DNA from: Polaribacter atrinae
Lineage (GTDB): Bacteria; Bacteroidota; Bacteroidia; Flavobacteriales; Flavobacteriaceae
DNA length: 64,000 nucleotides
Direction of reading: 5' to 3'
Assembly: GCF_038023995.1 (NCBI RefSeq)
Contig: NZ_CP150660.1
Location: 3,842,501-3,906,500, forward strand
The position numbers and the translations under genes were made by a program. This document shows, piece after piece, positions 49,602 to 59,298 of the stretch; the first letter of the stretch is position 1, and the number at the start of each line of letters is the position of its first letter. The notes under the pieces were generated by a model. The model searched no databases and was not told the DNA's origin. It saw only the letters and a list, made by a program, of their open reading frames with translations.

Positions 49602-51593
49602 TTAATCGTACTGCATTCTTTGTAATCTCACTGCATTTAAAATAGCTAATAAAGCTACGCCTACATCAGCAAAAACGGCTTCCCACATGGTTGCTAATCC
49701 TAGAGTTCCTAAAATCATTACAACTAATTTTACACCAAAAGCGAGTGCTATATTTTGCCAAATAATTTTACGAGTAGCACGACTTATTTTTATCGCTTTT
49801 ACAACTTTAGAGGGTTGATCTGTCTGAATAATAACATCTGCAGTTTCAATAGCAACATCACTACCTAAGCCACCCATTGCAATACCAATATCACTTGTAG
49901 CTAAAACAGGAGCATCATTAATTCCATCACCTATAAAAGCGATTTTATTTGAAGTGTTTTTCTTTAATATTTCCACTTCATTTAATTTATCCTCGGGCAA
50001 TAATCCGCCTTTGGCGATTTTAATTCCTAATTCTGATGCTACTTTTTGAGTTATAGAGTCTTTATCGCCAGAAAGCATTATAATGTTTTTGATGCCCACT
50101 TTATGTAGGTTGATAATGGTTTCTTTTGCGTCGTCCTTTAGTTCATCAGCAATAACCACATAGCCAGCAAATACTTTATCAATAGCAACTAAAACAATAG
50201 ACTCTACAATAGTTTCAACCTCTGGTTGGATGTCAATTTTGTTAGCCATCATTAAAGCTTTGTTACCAACTAAAATAGTTTTTCCATTGACGATTCCTTT
50301 TAAACCTTTTCCTGCAATTTCAGAGACTTCTGTAGCTTTAAAATGTACTTCTTCTGCTTTGTATTCTAAAATAGCTTTTGCAATTGGGTGCGTAGATTGT
50401 TCTTCTATGGCAAAAAGGTATTTCATAAATTCTTTTTCTTCCCAACCAATCGTTTTAATCTTTTTGATTTTAAAAACACCTTTCGTCACAGTTCCTGTTT
50501 TGTCTAGAACCAACGTATTTATTTTGGTCATGGTGTCTAAAAAAGAAGCACCTTTAAATAAGATTCCGTTTTTAGAAGCCGCTCCCAATCCACCAAAATA
50601 ACCTAACGGAATAGAAATCACCAAAGCACAAGGGCAAGAAATTACCAAGAATATTAAGGCTTTATATAACCAGTCTGCAAATACATAATCATTAACAAAA
50701 AAGTAAGGTAATAATGTTACTGCTATTGCAAGATATACCACAATTGGTGTGTAAATTCGTGCGAATTTTCTGATAAATAATTCCGTTTTAGATTTTCTAG
50801 CTGTGGCATTCTGTACTAAATCTAAGATTCTAGCAATAGAACTATCTTTAAATTCTTTAGTAACCTCAACTTCAATGACGCTTTCTAGGTTAATACTACC
50901 TGCAAATACAGTATCGCCTTTTGCAATAGTATTTGGTTTACTTTCTCCTGTTAATGCCGCGGTATTTAAAACTGCTTTTACTGAAGTTAAAATTCCATCT
51001 AAAGGAATTTTTTCTCCTACTCGAACCTGAATTTTCTCTCCAATACCAACTTCTTCAGGAGTTACGCTTTCGATGTTGCCATTGCTAAAAACATTGGCTT
51101 CTTTAGGACGAACATCTAGCAATGCTTTGATGTTTCCTTTTGCGCTATTAACAGCAGCATCTTGAAACAATTCGCCAACGGCATAAAATAACATAACAGC
51201 AACACCTTCCGGGTATTCACCAATAGCAAAGGCACCAATAGTAGCGATAGACATAAGGAAAAACTCCGTAAAAAGAGTACCTTTTTTAATGCTTTGGTAA
51301 CCTTCTTTAATTACAGGTAGCCCAACAGGTAAGTAAGCAATTCCGTACCAAATAATACGGAGCCAATCTTTAAAAAATGCAGCAGCTGTATTGAGCGCAG
51401 TCAAAATGTTAAAATAATCGAAGGCAATACCAATCATCAGCATTGTGAAACTTACAATTGCAGGAATGTAGGCTTTGAATCCATTTGGTTCTCCATCATG
51501 ATTATGACCATCGTGATTATGACCATCATTATGATTGTGTTCTTTTTCTGAACTTGGTTTTATGTCTCTTAAATTGCGATGTTCTTTTTTCAT
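49602..51593 (-). CDS. heavy-metal translocating P-type ATPase (Zn/Cd/Co-type)
   Basis: About 663 aa from the ATG at 51593. His-rich N-terminus (repeats of HNHDG) replaces a cysteine-type HMA domain. TGES (TGESKPN), the membrane metal site SCPCALVIS, the phosphorylation motif DKTGTVTKG and GDGINDAPVLATSDIGIAMG are all present. SPC-type with CPC indicates a P1B ATPase; His-rich tails are typical of Zn2+/Cd2+ exporters. End of the fur-adaptor-pump operon. Confidence 0.92.
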   Translation of the reverse strand: MKKEHRNLRDIKPSSEKEHNHNDGHNHDGHNHDGEPNGFKAYIPAIVSFTMLMIGIAFDYFNILTALNTAAAFFKDWLRIIWYGIAYLPVGLPVIKEGYQSIKKGTLFTEFFLMSIATIGAFAIGEYPEGVAVMLFYAVGELFQDAAVNSAKGNIKALLDVRPKEANVFSNGNIESVTPEEVGIGEKIQVRVGEKIPLDGILTSVKAVLNTAALTGESKPNTIAKGDTVFAGSINLESVIEVEVTKEFKDSSIARILDLVQNATARKSKTELFIRKFARIYTPIVVYLAIAVTLLPYFFVNDYVFADWLYKALIFLVISCPCALVISIPLGYFGGLGAASKNGILFKGASFLDTMTKINTLVLDKTGTVTKGVFKIKKIKTIGWEEKEFMKYLFAIEEQSTHPIAKAILEYKAEEVHFKATEVSEIAGKGLKGIVNGKTILVGNKALMMANKIDIQPEVETIVESIVLVAIDKVFAGYVVIADELKDDAKETIINLHKVGIKNIIMLSGDKDSITQKVASELGIKIAKGGLLPEDKLNEVEILKKNTSNKIAFIGDGINDAPVLATSDIGIAMGGLGSDVAIETADVIIQTDQPSKVVKAIKISRATRKIIWQNIALAFGVKLVVMILGTLGLATMWEAVFADVGVALLAILNAVRLQRMQYD

Positions 51594-51649
51594 TTGTACT
51601 TTAAATTTAACACAAATGTGCTGTAAAATAGCGTGCAACGGAAGTGCAT

Positions 51650-52066
51650 TTATTGTCCGCTACATTTATCACAAATACCCTTTACAACTAAATTTACGTT
51701 TTCAGAAATAAAACCATCGGGCACTTTTATTTGTGGAATTTTAAGATCTGTTAAACAAACTGTTTCGTTGCAATTATTGCAGTGGAAATGTAAGTGCAAA
51801 TCGGTGCCAATTTCACAAGTACACCCTTGTTCACAAAGGGCATATTTTATAGTGCCAGTTCCGTCATCAATTTGATGCACGATTGCCTTTTCTTCAAACG
51901 TTTTAATCGTTCTGTATAAAGTGGTTCTATCTGCTTTTTCGAAAGCATTTTCAATATCTGTTAAGGTAACAGCAACTTGCTTTTTATCCAAAAATTTGTA
52001 AATAAGCAAGCGCATTGCAGTAACACGTATATTGTTCGATTCTAAAAATTGTTCTATGGTTTGCAT
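51650..52066 (-). CDS. Fur-family transcriptional regulator
   Basis: 138 aa. Winged helix (RVTAMRLLIYKFLDKK, DRTTLYRTIKTFEEKAIVHQI) and the metal-binding region with HLHFHCNNCNETVC and a C-terminal CDKCSGQ. The two C-x-x-C pairs are the structural zinc site. Being between a metal ATPase and an RND pump suggests a Zur-like or metal-efflux regulator rather than iron Fur. Two base pairs from the adaptor gene. Confidence 0.88.
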   Translation of the reverse strand: MQTIEQFLESNNIRVTAMRLLIYKFLDKKQVAVTLTDIENAFEKADRTTLYRTIKTFEEKAIVHQIDDGTGTIKYALCEQGCTCEIGTDLHLHFHCNNCNETVCLTDLKIPQIKVPDGFISENVNLVVKGICDKCSGQ

Positions 52067-52068
52067 GG

Positions 52069-53268
52069 TTAATGTGAGTGTTCTGCGTCTCCTTTTTTCA
52101 TTTCTGCAATAAGGTAATACGCGTTGTTATAAGCAAATTTTGTGGTTGGGTCTATTTCTGTTAGAAAGCTAACCGCAATCCATTTTCCATCTTTTTGACC
52201 AGGAATTACTTCTAGCGGTTTAAAGCTCCAAGCATCATTTTCTTTTTCTACTGTAAATACATAAAAACGATCTCCCTCTTTTGTAACGGCACTTTCTGGC
52301 AATGCAGTTGTTTGTACATTATCAACCTGAATTTTTCCTTTAATATACATTCCCGGAATTAAATTACCTGCTTTGTTTTCAATTTCTGCATGAACGTGAA
52401 CTGCTTTTGGGTTTTCTTCAAAGGTTTTGCTTACCGAATAAATCTCTGCCGTTAATTCCTGATTCGGAACTGATTGAACATCAAACGCTATTTTCTGACC
52501 TTTTTTTACTTTGTATACATCTTTTTCAAAAACCATTAAATCTGCATGCACGTGATGCGTGTCTACAATTTCGAATAATTCCGTTTGTGGATCTACATAT
52601 TGTCCCATTTTAACTTCAACCTTTTGTACAAAACCTTCAATGGGAGTTCGCAAAGCGATACGTTGAAAAATGGTTCCATTTCTTACAGACGAAGTATTAA
52701 TGTTTAATAATTTTAATTGCGCTCCAAGTCCGTTAACCAACGCTTTTGAAGCTTCGTATGCCGCGGCTGCTTTTTGAAAATTAGCACCAGATCCAACGCC
52801 TGCTTTGTATAATTTTTGTTGACGTTCAAATCCTTTTTGTAAGAAATTACGATTGCTGTAAGCATTTAAATATTCAGTTTGCATGCTTATAATATTCGGG
52901 TGTGATAAGTAGGCCACAACCTGACCTTTCTTTACCTTATCTCCCTCGATCACTTCTATGGAAACCACATTTGCACCAACAACCGAAGTAATTGCTGCTT
53001 CATTTTGTGGTGGAACTTCTAATGTTCCGTTTGCTTCTACGTAACCACTCATTTGTCTTTTGGTTACGGTTGCTACTTCCATTTTTAAAGCTTCATATTG
53101 TTGTGCAGAAAGCATTGCTTCTTCAATTTTTTTAGGATGTTCCTCTTGTTTTACATCCGTTTTAACTTCTTTCTCATTAGAATATCCATCGCCTTCTTTA
53201 TATCCGCATGATGTTAAAAAAGCTGCGAGAACGACTATTGTTATGATGTTATATATGGTGTTTTTCAT
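52069..53268 (-). CDS. RND efflux periplasmic adaptor (CusB/CzcB-like)
   Basis: 399 aa membrane-fusion protein. Signal peptide with lipobox FLTSCGYK, biotinyl-lipoyl-like fold (GANVVSIEVIEGDKVKKGQVVAYL), a coiled coil (QTEYLNAYSNRNFLQKGFERQQKLYKAGVGSG) and a beta-barrel with FEIVDTHHVHADLMVFEKDVY. Joins the RND pump to the outer-membrane channel. Ends MKKGDAEHSH with histidines, possible metal contact. 4 bp after the pump gene. Confidence 0.9.
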   Translation of the reverse strand: MKNTIYNIITIVVLAAFLTSCGYKEGDGYSNEKEVKTDVKQEEHPKKIEEAMLSAQQYEALKMEVATVTKRQMSGYVEANGTLEVPPQNEAAITSVVGANVVSIEVIEGDKVKKGQVVAYLSHPNIISMQTEYLNAYSNRNFLQKGFERQQKLYKAGVGSGANFQKAAAAYEASKALVNGLGAQLKLLNINTSSVRNGTIFQRIALRTPIEGFVQKVEVKMGQYVDPQTELFEIVDTHHVHADLMVFEKDVYKVKKGQKIAFDVQSVPNQELTAEIYSVSKTFEENPKAVHVHAEIENKAGNLIPGMYIKGKIQVDNVQTTALPESAVTKEGDRFYVFTVEKENDAWSFKPLEVIPGQKDGKWIAVSFLTEIDPTTKFAYNNAYYLIAEMKKGDAEHSH

Positions 53269-53272
53269 TTTC

Positions 53273-56200
53273 TTAATTTTTAAAATATTGTAATTCGAAA
53301 GTACTTTCTAGATAATTGATAAATGTGTCTTGTGCTTCTAATTCCGATTGAATTGCTTCTTTTATAAGTTGCGTAAAAGTGGTATAATCAATTTCGCCTT
53401 CTTTGTAAGCAAATAATGCTCCTGTTTTTTGTACTGATGTTAGCGGTAAAACTTCCTCTTTGTAAAAGAGCCACGAAGTTTTCCATTTTCGATAGTTTTC
53501 TTTTGCTTGAAACAATTTAAACTGTACTTCTTTTTGCTGAAATTCTACATTCGCTTCTGCAATCTCTTTATCTATTTTGGCTGTTTTAATTTGTGCTTTG
53601 GTATTTCCTGATAAAAAAGGAATGGTAACACCTGCTTGATAGGTATAAAAACCAGAACTGTTGCCTACTTTTTGCAAACCACCTTGAAGGTTGAATTTTG
53701 GTAAACTTTCTGCTTTTGCAACTTTATAATTCGCTTCTGCTTCTGCAACTTGCAATTTAGATAAGCTATATAAAGGATGAGATTCGGCATTAAAAGTATT
53801 GATATCGATCGTATTGAAATCTTCGAATTTATTTGGAACCGTAAAGAAAACATCAGTAACAAACCATAAATTAAACTGTTGCAAGGCTATAACATACGCA
53901 CTATACGCTTGTTTTGTTTTATTCTGAATTTGTAAACTTTGGTTTTTAGCTGCCAAATATTCTAATTTAGAAATAGCTTCTACTTCATAATTTAAAGCAA
54001 CCGATTTTTCAAAATTATCATAAATGGAATCCAATTCTTTGTATAAGTTATAATTCCTTTTGGTTTTAAAAACGTTAGACCAGGCTTTTTTAACTTCTAA
54101 TTCTAAATCTAGTTCAGAAAGCTGAAATGCTTTTTCTGCCAATTGAATCCGTTGTTTCTGTAACTTTAATTTTGATGAAATTCCAAATACATCAATATTA
54201 GATTGTCCTAAACCGATAGTTGTATACACGCCAGAACTACTTTTTATTTCTTCGCCGCTTGTGTAAATCTGTGTAGTTCCAAAATCATAAGCAGTACTTT
54301 TTAATAGTTGCTGTTTATCGATTTCTAACTGACGTTGTTTTAAACTAGGGTAGTTGTCTTTTGATAATTGAACAGCATCCTGTATAGAAATAACAGGTAG
54401 TTTATCCACTGGTTCTTGCGCATTACCTACAATTGGTAATAGGAATATGAAAATTAAAATAGCCGCAGTTGTAATGAGTTTTTTATTCATCTTAAAATTA
54501 AAAGTTTTGTTTTCTACCCAATGATATAAAATAGGTAAAACAAATAAAGTTAATAGGGTAGCGGTTAATAAACCACCAATAACAACGGTTGCTAAAGGTT
54601 TTTGTACTTCTGCGCCTGCAGATGATGAAATTGCCATTGGTAAAAAACCTAAAACATCTGTAAAAGCAGTTAACATTATAGGTCTAATACGTCTTTTTGT
54701 ACCTTCAATAATTCGGTCTTTTAAATTGGTAACACCTTCTTCTTTTAGTTCATTTAGGCCGCTAATCATTACCAATCCGTTTAAAACGGCAACCCCAAAG
54801 AGCACAATAAAACCAACGCCGGCAGAAATACTAAATGGCATGTCTCTAAACCATAAAGCAAAAACACCACCAATCGTTGCCATTGGTATTGCTATGTAAA
54901 TCATTAACGTTTGTGGTAGTGATTTTAACGCAAAATAAATCAACACAAAAATAAGTAAGAGCGCAAGCGGAACAACAGTTTGCAAACGATTACTAGCACG
55001 TTCTAAATTCTCAAAAGCACCTCCATAGCGGATAAAATATCCTGCGGGTAATGTTAACTTTGCGTCTAGTTTTACTTTGATTTCTTCTACCAAAGATTTT
55101 ACATCACGACCTCTAACATTAATACCAACATAAGTTCTTCTATTCGTATTGTCTCTACTAATTTGCATTGGACCAGATTTGTAACTCACATCGGCAACTT
55201 CACGCAATGGAATTTGTACTCCAGAAGGTAAATTGATAAACAAGTTTTGCACGTCTGATATATCTTTTCTGTTTTCAGAATTTAATCTTACTACCAAATC
55301 GAAGCGTTTTTCACCTTCAAAAATAATACCTGCAGTTCCTCCTGCAAAAGCAGATTGTACAATTTGGTTTAAAGTGTTTATTTGCAAGCCGTATTGCGCT
55401 AATTTATTTCTGTTGTAGGTAATTGTTATTTGTGGTAAACCTGTGGTTGCTTCTGCTTTCATATCACCAATACCTTCTGTACCTGCAATAATTTTAGAAA
55501 TTTCTTCAGCTTTTTGAGAAAGGATATCAATGTCTTCTCCATAAATTTTTATGGCAATATCTTCTCTAACACCTTCTAGTAACTCATTAAAACGCATTTC
55601 CATAGGTTGTGTAAATTCGTAATTTACCCCAGGAATCATTTCAACAGCTTCTTTCATTTTATCAATTAACTCATCTTTAGAAGTTACGGTTGTCCATTTT
55701 TCTTTAGGTTTTAGAATTACAAAAACATCTGCAATATCCATTGGCATTGGGTCTGTTGGTATTTCGGCAACACCAATACGACTCACAATTTTTTCAACCT
55801 CTGGGAACTTCGCTTTTACAATTTGCTCAATTTTAGTAGTGGTTTCAATGGTTTCTGATAAAGAACTTCCAGGTTTTAAAATAGCATGAAAAGCAATATC
55901 ACCTTCATCTAGTTGCGGTATAAATTCGCCACCCATTTTAGAAAATATAAAAACTGTAATTCCGAATAAAACTACTGATGCTCCAATAATCAATTTTCCT
56001 TTTTTTAAGGCTTTTTCTAATAAAGGTTGGTATGTGCGTTCTGCCCAATGCACAAATCTGTCTCCATAAGATTTTTTATCAGATTTTGGTTCTCTTAAAA
56101 TTAAGGCAGAAATCATTGGTACATAAGTTAAACATAATAACATGGCACCAATCATGGCAAAAATAAAAGTCAAAGCCATTGGTTTAAACATTTTGCCTTC

Positions 56201-57607
56201 AATACCTTCTAGGGCTAGAATTGGTAGAAAAACAATTAGAATAATTAATTGACCAAAAAAAGCTGCATTCATCATCTTTTTTGAAGATTTAGAAGCAATA
56301 TGATCACGTTCGTTTTGCGATAGTTTTTTCTTTTTTAATACTTGAGATGTAATTAAGAAAACAGTGCTTTCTACAATAATTACAGCTCCATCAACAATAA
56401 TTCCGAAATCGATAGCACCTAAACTCATTAGGTTTGCCCAAACGCCAAAAGCGTTCATCAATATAAATGCAAAGAGTAAAGACAGCGGAATCGTAGAAGC
56501 AACAATTAGTCCACCTCGCCAATTACCTAATAAGAAAATCAACACAAAAATTACGATTAATGCCCCTTCTACTAAGTTCCCTGAAACGGTAGAGATGGTT
56601 TCACCAATTAATTTACTTCTATCTAACAACGGTTCTATAACAACGCCTTCTGGTAACGACTTTTCTATTTCAGCCATTCTTAACTTTACGTTTTCTATAA
56701 CTTCGTTAGAGTTTGCGCTTTTAAGCATCATTACCAAACCGCCAACAACTTCGCCTTCTCCGTCTTGGGTTAGTGCACCATAACGAATGGCAGCACCATA
56801 TTGAACTTTAGCAATATCGCCAATGGTAATTGGAATATTATTGGTGTTTTTAATAACAATCTGTCTAATATCGTCTAAACTTCTTGCCAATCCTTCTCCA
56901 CGAATAAAGTTGGCTTGATGATTTTTTTCGATATAAGCGCCTCCTGTATTTTGATTATTGGCTTCCAATGCTTCAAAAACATCGGTAATGGTTAAACCAA
57001 TTGCATTTAACTCGTTCGGGTCTACGGCAACTTCATATTGTTTTATTTTTCCGCCAATGGCGTTTACTTCTACAACACCTTTTACCATTGCCATTTGACG
57101 TTGCACAATCCAATCTTGCATGGTTCTTAACTCGGTAATAGAATATTTGTCTTTAAAAGCAGGTTTTACTTTTAATGTATATTGATAAATTTCTCCTAAA
57201 CCAGAAGAAATAGGTCCCATGGATGGTTCTCCAAATCCTTCGGGAATTTGAGCTTTAATGTCGTTTAGTTTTTCGGCAACTAATTGTCGCGGTAAATACG
57301 TGCCCATATCGTCATCAAAAACGACAGTTACAACAGATAAGCCAAAGCGAGAAATAGAACGAATTTCTTGCACATTTGGTAAGTTACTCATAGCAACTTC
57401 AACCGGATAGGTTATTATTTGTTCAATATCTTCGGTGCCTAAGTTAGGTGCTTGGGTAATTACTTGTACTTGGTTGTTGGTAATATCTGGTACAGCGTCA
57501 ATAGGTACTTTGGTCATGCTCCAAATACCAGTTGCAATAATGGCAAGCGTGAACAAACCAATTATAAATTTGTTATTGATTGAAAAATCAATGATTTTAT
57601 TAATCAT
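53273..57607 (-). CDS. CusA/CzcA-type RND metal efflux pump fused to a TolC-like outer-membrane factor
   Basis: 1444 aa. Residues 1 to about 1035 are an HME-RND pump (IPIDAVPDITNNQVQVITQAPNLGTEDIEQ, GAIDFGIIVDGAVIIVESTVF, two large periplasmic loops, 12 membrane segments). After LFVLPILYHWVENKTFNFK a new signal-peptide-like start (MNKKLITTAAILIFIFLLPIVGNAQ at residue 1040) begins a TolC-like outer-membrane factor (about 400 aa) with the usual helical repeats (SLKQRQLEIDKQQLL, ENYRKWKTSWLFYKEEVLPL). The fused architecture is known in Bacteroidota. How one chain reaches both membranes is unclear: cleavage or internal initiation at Met1040 (minus-strand ATG at 54490) is possible. Confidence 0.92.
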   Translation of the reverse strand: MINKIIDFSINNKFIIGLFTLAIIATGIWSMTKVPIDAVPDITNNQVQVITQAPNLGTEDIEQIITYPVEVAMSNLPNVQEIRSISRFGLSVVTVVFDDDMGTYLPRQLVAEKLNDIKAQIPEGFGEPSMGPISSGLGEIYQYTLKVKPAFKDKYSITELRTMQDWIVQRQMAMVKGVVEVNAIGGKIKQYEVAVDPNELNAIGLTITDVFEALEANNQNTGGAYIEKNHQANFIRGEGLARSLDDIRQIVIKNTNNIPITIGDIAKVQYGAAIRYGALTQDGEGEVVGGLVMMLKSANSNEVIENVKLRMAEIEKSLPEGVVIEPLLDRSKLIGETISTVSGNLVEGALIVIFVLIFLLGNWRGGLIVASTIPLSLLFAFILMNAFGVWANLMSLGAIDFGIIVDGAVIIVESTVFLITSQVLKKKKLSQNERDHIASKSSKKMMNAAFFGQLIILIVFLPILALEGIEGKMFKPMALTFIFAMIGAMLLCLTYVPMISALILREPKSDKKSYGDRFVHWAERTYQPLLEKALKKGKLIIGASVVLFGITVFIFSKMGGEFIPQLDEGDIAFHAILKPGSSLSETIETTTKIEQIVKAKFPEVEKIVSRIGVAEIPTDPMPMDIADVFVILKPKEKWTTVTSKDELIDKMKEAVEMIPGVNYEFTQPMEMRFNELLEGVREDIAIKIYGEDIDILSQKAEEISKIIAGTEGIGDMKAEATTGLPQITITYNRNKLAQYGLQINTLNQIVQSAFAGGTAGIIFEGEKRFDLVVRLNSENRKDISDVQNLFINLPSGVQIPLREVADVSYKSGPMQISRDNTNRRTYVGINVRGRDVKSLVEEIKVKLDAKLTLPAGYFIRYGGAFENLERASNRLQTVVPLALLLIFVLIYFALKSLPQTLMIYIAIPMATIGGVFALWFRDMPFSISAGVGFIVLFGVAVLNGLVMISGLNELKEEGVTNLKDRIIEGTKRRIRPIMLTAFTDVLGFLPMAISSSAGAEVQKPLATVVIGGLLTATLLTLFVLPILYHWVENKTFNFKMNKKLITTAAILIFIFLLPIVGNAQEPVDKLPVISIQDAVQLSKDNYPSLKQRQLEIDKQQLLKSTAYDFGTTQIYTSGEEIKSSSGVYTTIGLGQSNIDVFGISSKLKLQKQRIQLAEKAFQLSELDLELEVKKAWSNVFKTKRNYNLYKELDSIYDNFEKSVALNYEVEAISKLEYLAAKNQSLQIQNKTKQAYSAYVIALQQFNLWFVTDVFFTVPNKFEDFNTIDINTFNAESHPLYSLSKLQVAEAEANYKVAKAESLPKFNLQGGLQKVGNSSGFYTYQAGVTIPFLSGNTKAQIKTAKIDKEIAEANVEFQQKEVQFKLFQAKENYRKWKTSWLFYKEEVLPLTSVQKTGALFAYKEGEIDYTTFTQLIKEAIQSELEAQDTFINYLESTFELQYFKN

Positions 57608-57721
57608 AGAAAAAAGTTTAATTCAGTGAGATTTCTCGATATAATTCAGTTAGAATTATTCGAAATTAAATGAGTGTATAGTACTCAAGTTTGGATATAA
57701 GTATCCTCTTAAAAAACTGAA

Positions 57722-58030
57722 TTATCCTATTGGAGGTTGTAAAATTGAAGCAGTAAAGTCTTTCTCCGAGCCATTTCGATAGAAAAAATCTTGTGTAGAG
57801 ATATCAGAAGATTTAATGTTAAAAATGGCTACTTCCAGATCTGAAGCGTTTACATGACAGCATTGGCAAATACAGAAAGGAGAACATAAGTCTGAGTCTT
57901 GATGCTGATGGTCGTCATTAATTTGTGAAACTTCAGTTTTAACCATATCATTAGGCACTACAAAATCTGCACAAGGTGTTAAGTTGAGTGCAAAAATATA
58001 GAAAGCGAGTATGAAGGTTAAAATTTTCAT
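57722..58030 (-). CDS. DUF6660-like small secreted protein
   Basis: 102 aa with signal peptide (MKILTFILAFYIFALNLTPCADF) and a histidine/cysteine-rich middle (DDHQHQDSDLCSPFCICQCCHVNAS), a potential metal-binding segment. The pattern matches DUF6660-type proteins often beside Bacteroidota metal pumps. Starts the metal operon region; the pump follows after 114 bp. The mature sequence suggests a periplasmic metal sink or sensor, inferred. Confidence 0.7.
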   Translation of the reverse strand: MKILTFILAFYIFALNLTPCADFVVPNDMVKTEVSQINDDHQHQDSDLCSPFCICQCCHVNASDLEVAIFNIKSSDISTQDFFYRNGSEKDFTASILQPPIG

Positions 58031-58034
58031 TGGT

Positions 58035-58071
58035 ACAAATATAAGTCTTTATTGTTGCAATGGTATTGCAA
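58035..58071 (-). promoter_or_regulatory. promoter and operator of the metal-resistance cluster
   Basis: On the minus strand TATATTTGT (58035-58043) is an exact TAnnTTTG box just before the DUF6660 ATG. Upstream is the perfect palindrome TTGCAAT-GGT-ATTGCAA (58055-58071). The distance fits a repressor over the -33 region; a candidate is the Fur-family regulator encoded in the cluster. Confidence 0.6.
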
Positions 58072-58138
58072 AAGAGACTATTGCATTTTATATATTGATT
58101 TAGGTTTTGTGGTAAACTGTTTATGTATTGTTGTTAAG

Positions 58139-58426
58139 TTATAGAATATTTTTCAAATCTTGTTTTCCAATTATTGCCATAATTTCTACACTATTTTCAT
58201 TTATTTTGTAATAAATATTATCAGCACCACAAACACAGCGTCTATATCCAGTTTTTATGTAATCGACAGATTCAAAAGAAAAAGGATTTTCAGCTATGAT
58301 ATCAAAATTCTCAAAAAATGAATGGAAATATTTGTCAGCTTGATCTATTCCAAATTTTTCAACTCCGTATTTATGAATTCTTATTATGTCTTCTTTCGCT
58401 AAATTACTTAGTTTGTAATTAGCCAT
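58139..58426 (-). CDS. RelE/ParE-family toxin
   Basis: 95 aa. YKLSNLAKEDIIRIHKYGVEKFGIDQADKYFHSFFENFDIIAENP is the ParE-like helical part and YRRCVCGADNIYYKINENSVEIMAIIGKQDLKNIL the beta sheet. Overlaps the antitoxin stop by one base. ParE-type proteins poison gyrase; RelE-type cut mRNA. The sequence cannot decide between them. Confidence 0.9.
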   Translation of the reverse strand: MANYKLSNLAKEDIIRIHKYGVEKFGIDQADKYFHSFFENFDIIAENPFSFESVDYIKTGYRRCVCGADNIYYKINENSVEIMAIIGKQDLKNIL

Positions 58427-58659
58427 TAAATTAACGACTTTGATTCAGCTAATATTTGTTCTTTAGTTAAACTCGTAAATCCGCTGTTCTCGGCTTTATC
58501 TAACTTCTCACTAATCCAATCAATTTGTCTTTGTTGTTTTCTAGCTTGTCTAATTAAATCGTTTACAAGTTCACTTTTAGTTGAATACTCTTTTTTATCA
58601 ACTTGACTTTTTAACCATTCATCATTTGGTTGTGTGAAAGAAATGCTTTGTCTCGCCAT
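58426..58659 (-). CDS. ParD-family antitoxin
   Basis: 77 aa. Ribbon-helix-helix N-terminus (ARQSISFTQPNDEWLKSQVDKKEYSTKSELVNDLIRQARKQQRQ) and a disordered C-terminal part that masks the toxin (LDKAENSGFTSLTKEQILAESKSLI). First gene of a type II TA operon with a clear operator at 58669-58692. Confidence 0.9.
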   Translation of the reverse strand: MARQSISFTQPNDEWLKSQVDKKEYSTKSELVNDLIRQARKQQRQIDWISEKLDKAENSGFTSLTKEQILAESKSLI

Positions 58660-58668
58660 AATGTTTTA

Positions 58669-58692
58669 TTTTGGTGCTAATTTACACCAAAA
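58669..58692 (-). promoter_or_regulatory. operator of the ParDE-like operon
   Basis: Perfect inverted repeat TTTTGGTG/CACCAAAA with an 8-nt spacer, 10 bp upstream of the antitoxin ATG (minus strand). Confidence 0.7.
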
Positions 58693-59298
58693 AGGTTGAT
58701 TTAGGAAATTTAAAGTTTAATTTAAGTTGCTAACGTTACTGTATTATGAGAAATTGAGATTAAAATGAACGGTTATTTTCCGAAAGAAAATAGAATTTTA
58801 GAGAAATATAACTAATTGTGGTAAGTTAAAATTACGCAATTCTATATAATTAAATAGATAATGAGAATTGTAAGTAAAAAATTTAAAACTAAAATTGTTA
58901 ATATAATATATAGAAAGAAGACAGTGAGTCTCTTAATATATTTAAAACAAATTTTAATGTACTTTTTTAATTGTGATGATGAAATAACATTGACGTATTT
59001 AGTAGCAAAAATGCACAGCAAATTACCACCAATTTCTATTAATTGGTTCATATTTAAGATAGGTCGTCGCTAGTTATACTTTTTGCTTTTCAGAGGAACT
59101 GAAAGTACATTGTAAATTTAAGATTAATTACTCGTGATTCTCAAAAACATAACAAAGAGTTATTAACATATAATTAACAGTGAATATTTGAGAGTTAGTA
59201 TTGGGTATGAAATTTTTTAGCTTAAATAGTTAAATTCCAATAATAATTTTTTTCAAATTGATTTGGTTCAATATCTGTTAAAGTCAGACAACAGAGTT
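58693..59298. other. 606-bp gene-poor stretch
   Basis: No convincing gene. Two overlapping short frames (58842-59051 minus, with a hydrophobic C-terminus; 58861-59073 plus) conflict with each other and lack familiar features. There is a weak hairpin ATTTTC/GAAAAT near 58775-58792. The region is very AT-rich and looks like decayed intergenic DNA next to a TA module. Confidence 0.5.

Noticed and set aside
56364..56783. 139-aa frame opposite the RND pump gene
   Set aside because: Antisense shadow; low-complexity Ile/Ser/Pro composition.
58690..58810. Relict attC-like site next to the ParDE-like pair (GCTAACG near 58728, TTTTCC-GAAAG hairpin)
   Set aside because: No matching 3' arm, no complementary left border at 58130, and no conserved hairpin; similarity is at chance level.
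58842..59073. Two overlapping short frames as genes
   Set aside because: They oppose each other, have no recognised family and lie in decayed AT-rich DNA; the minus-strand one has a membrane-like tail but nothing else in support.
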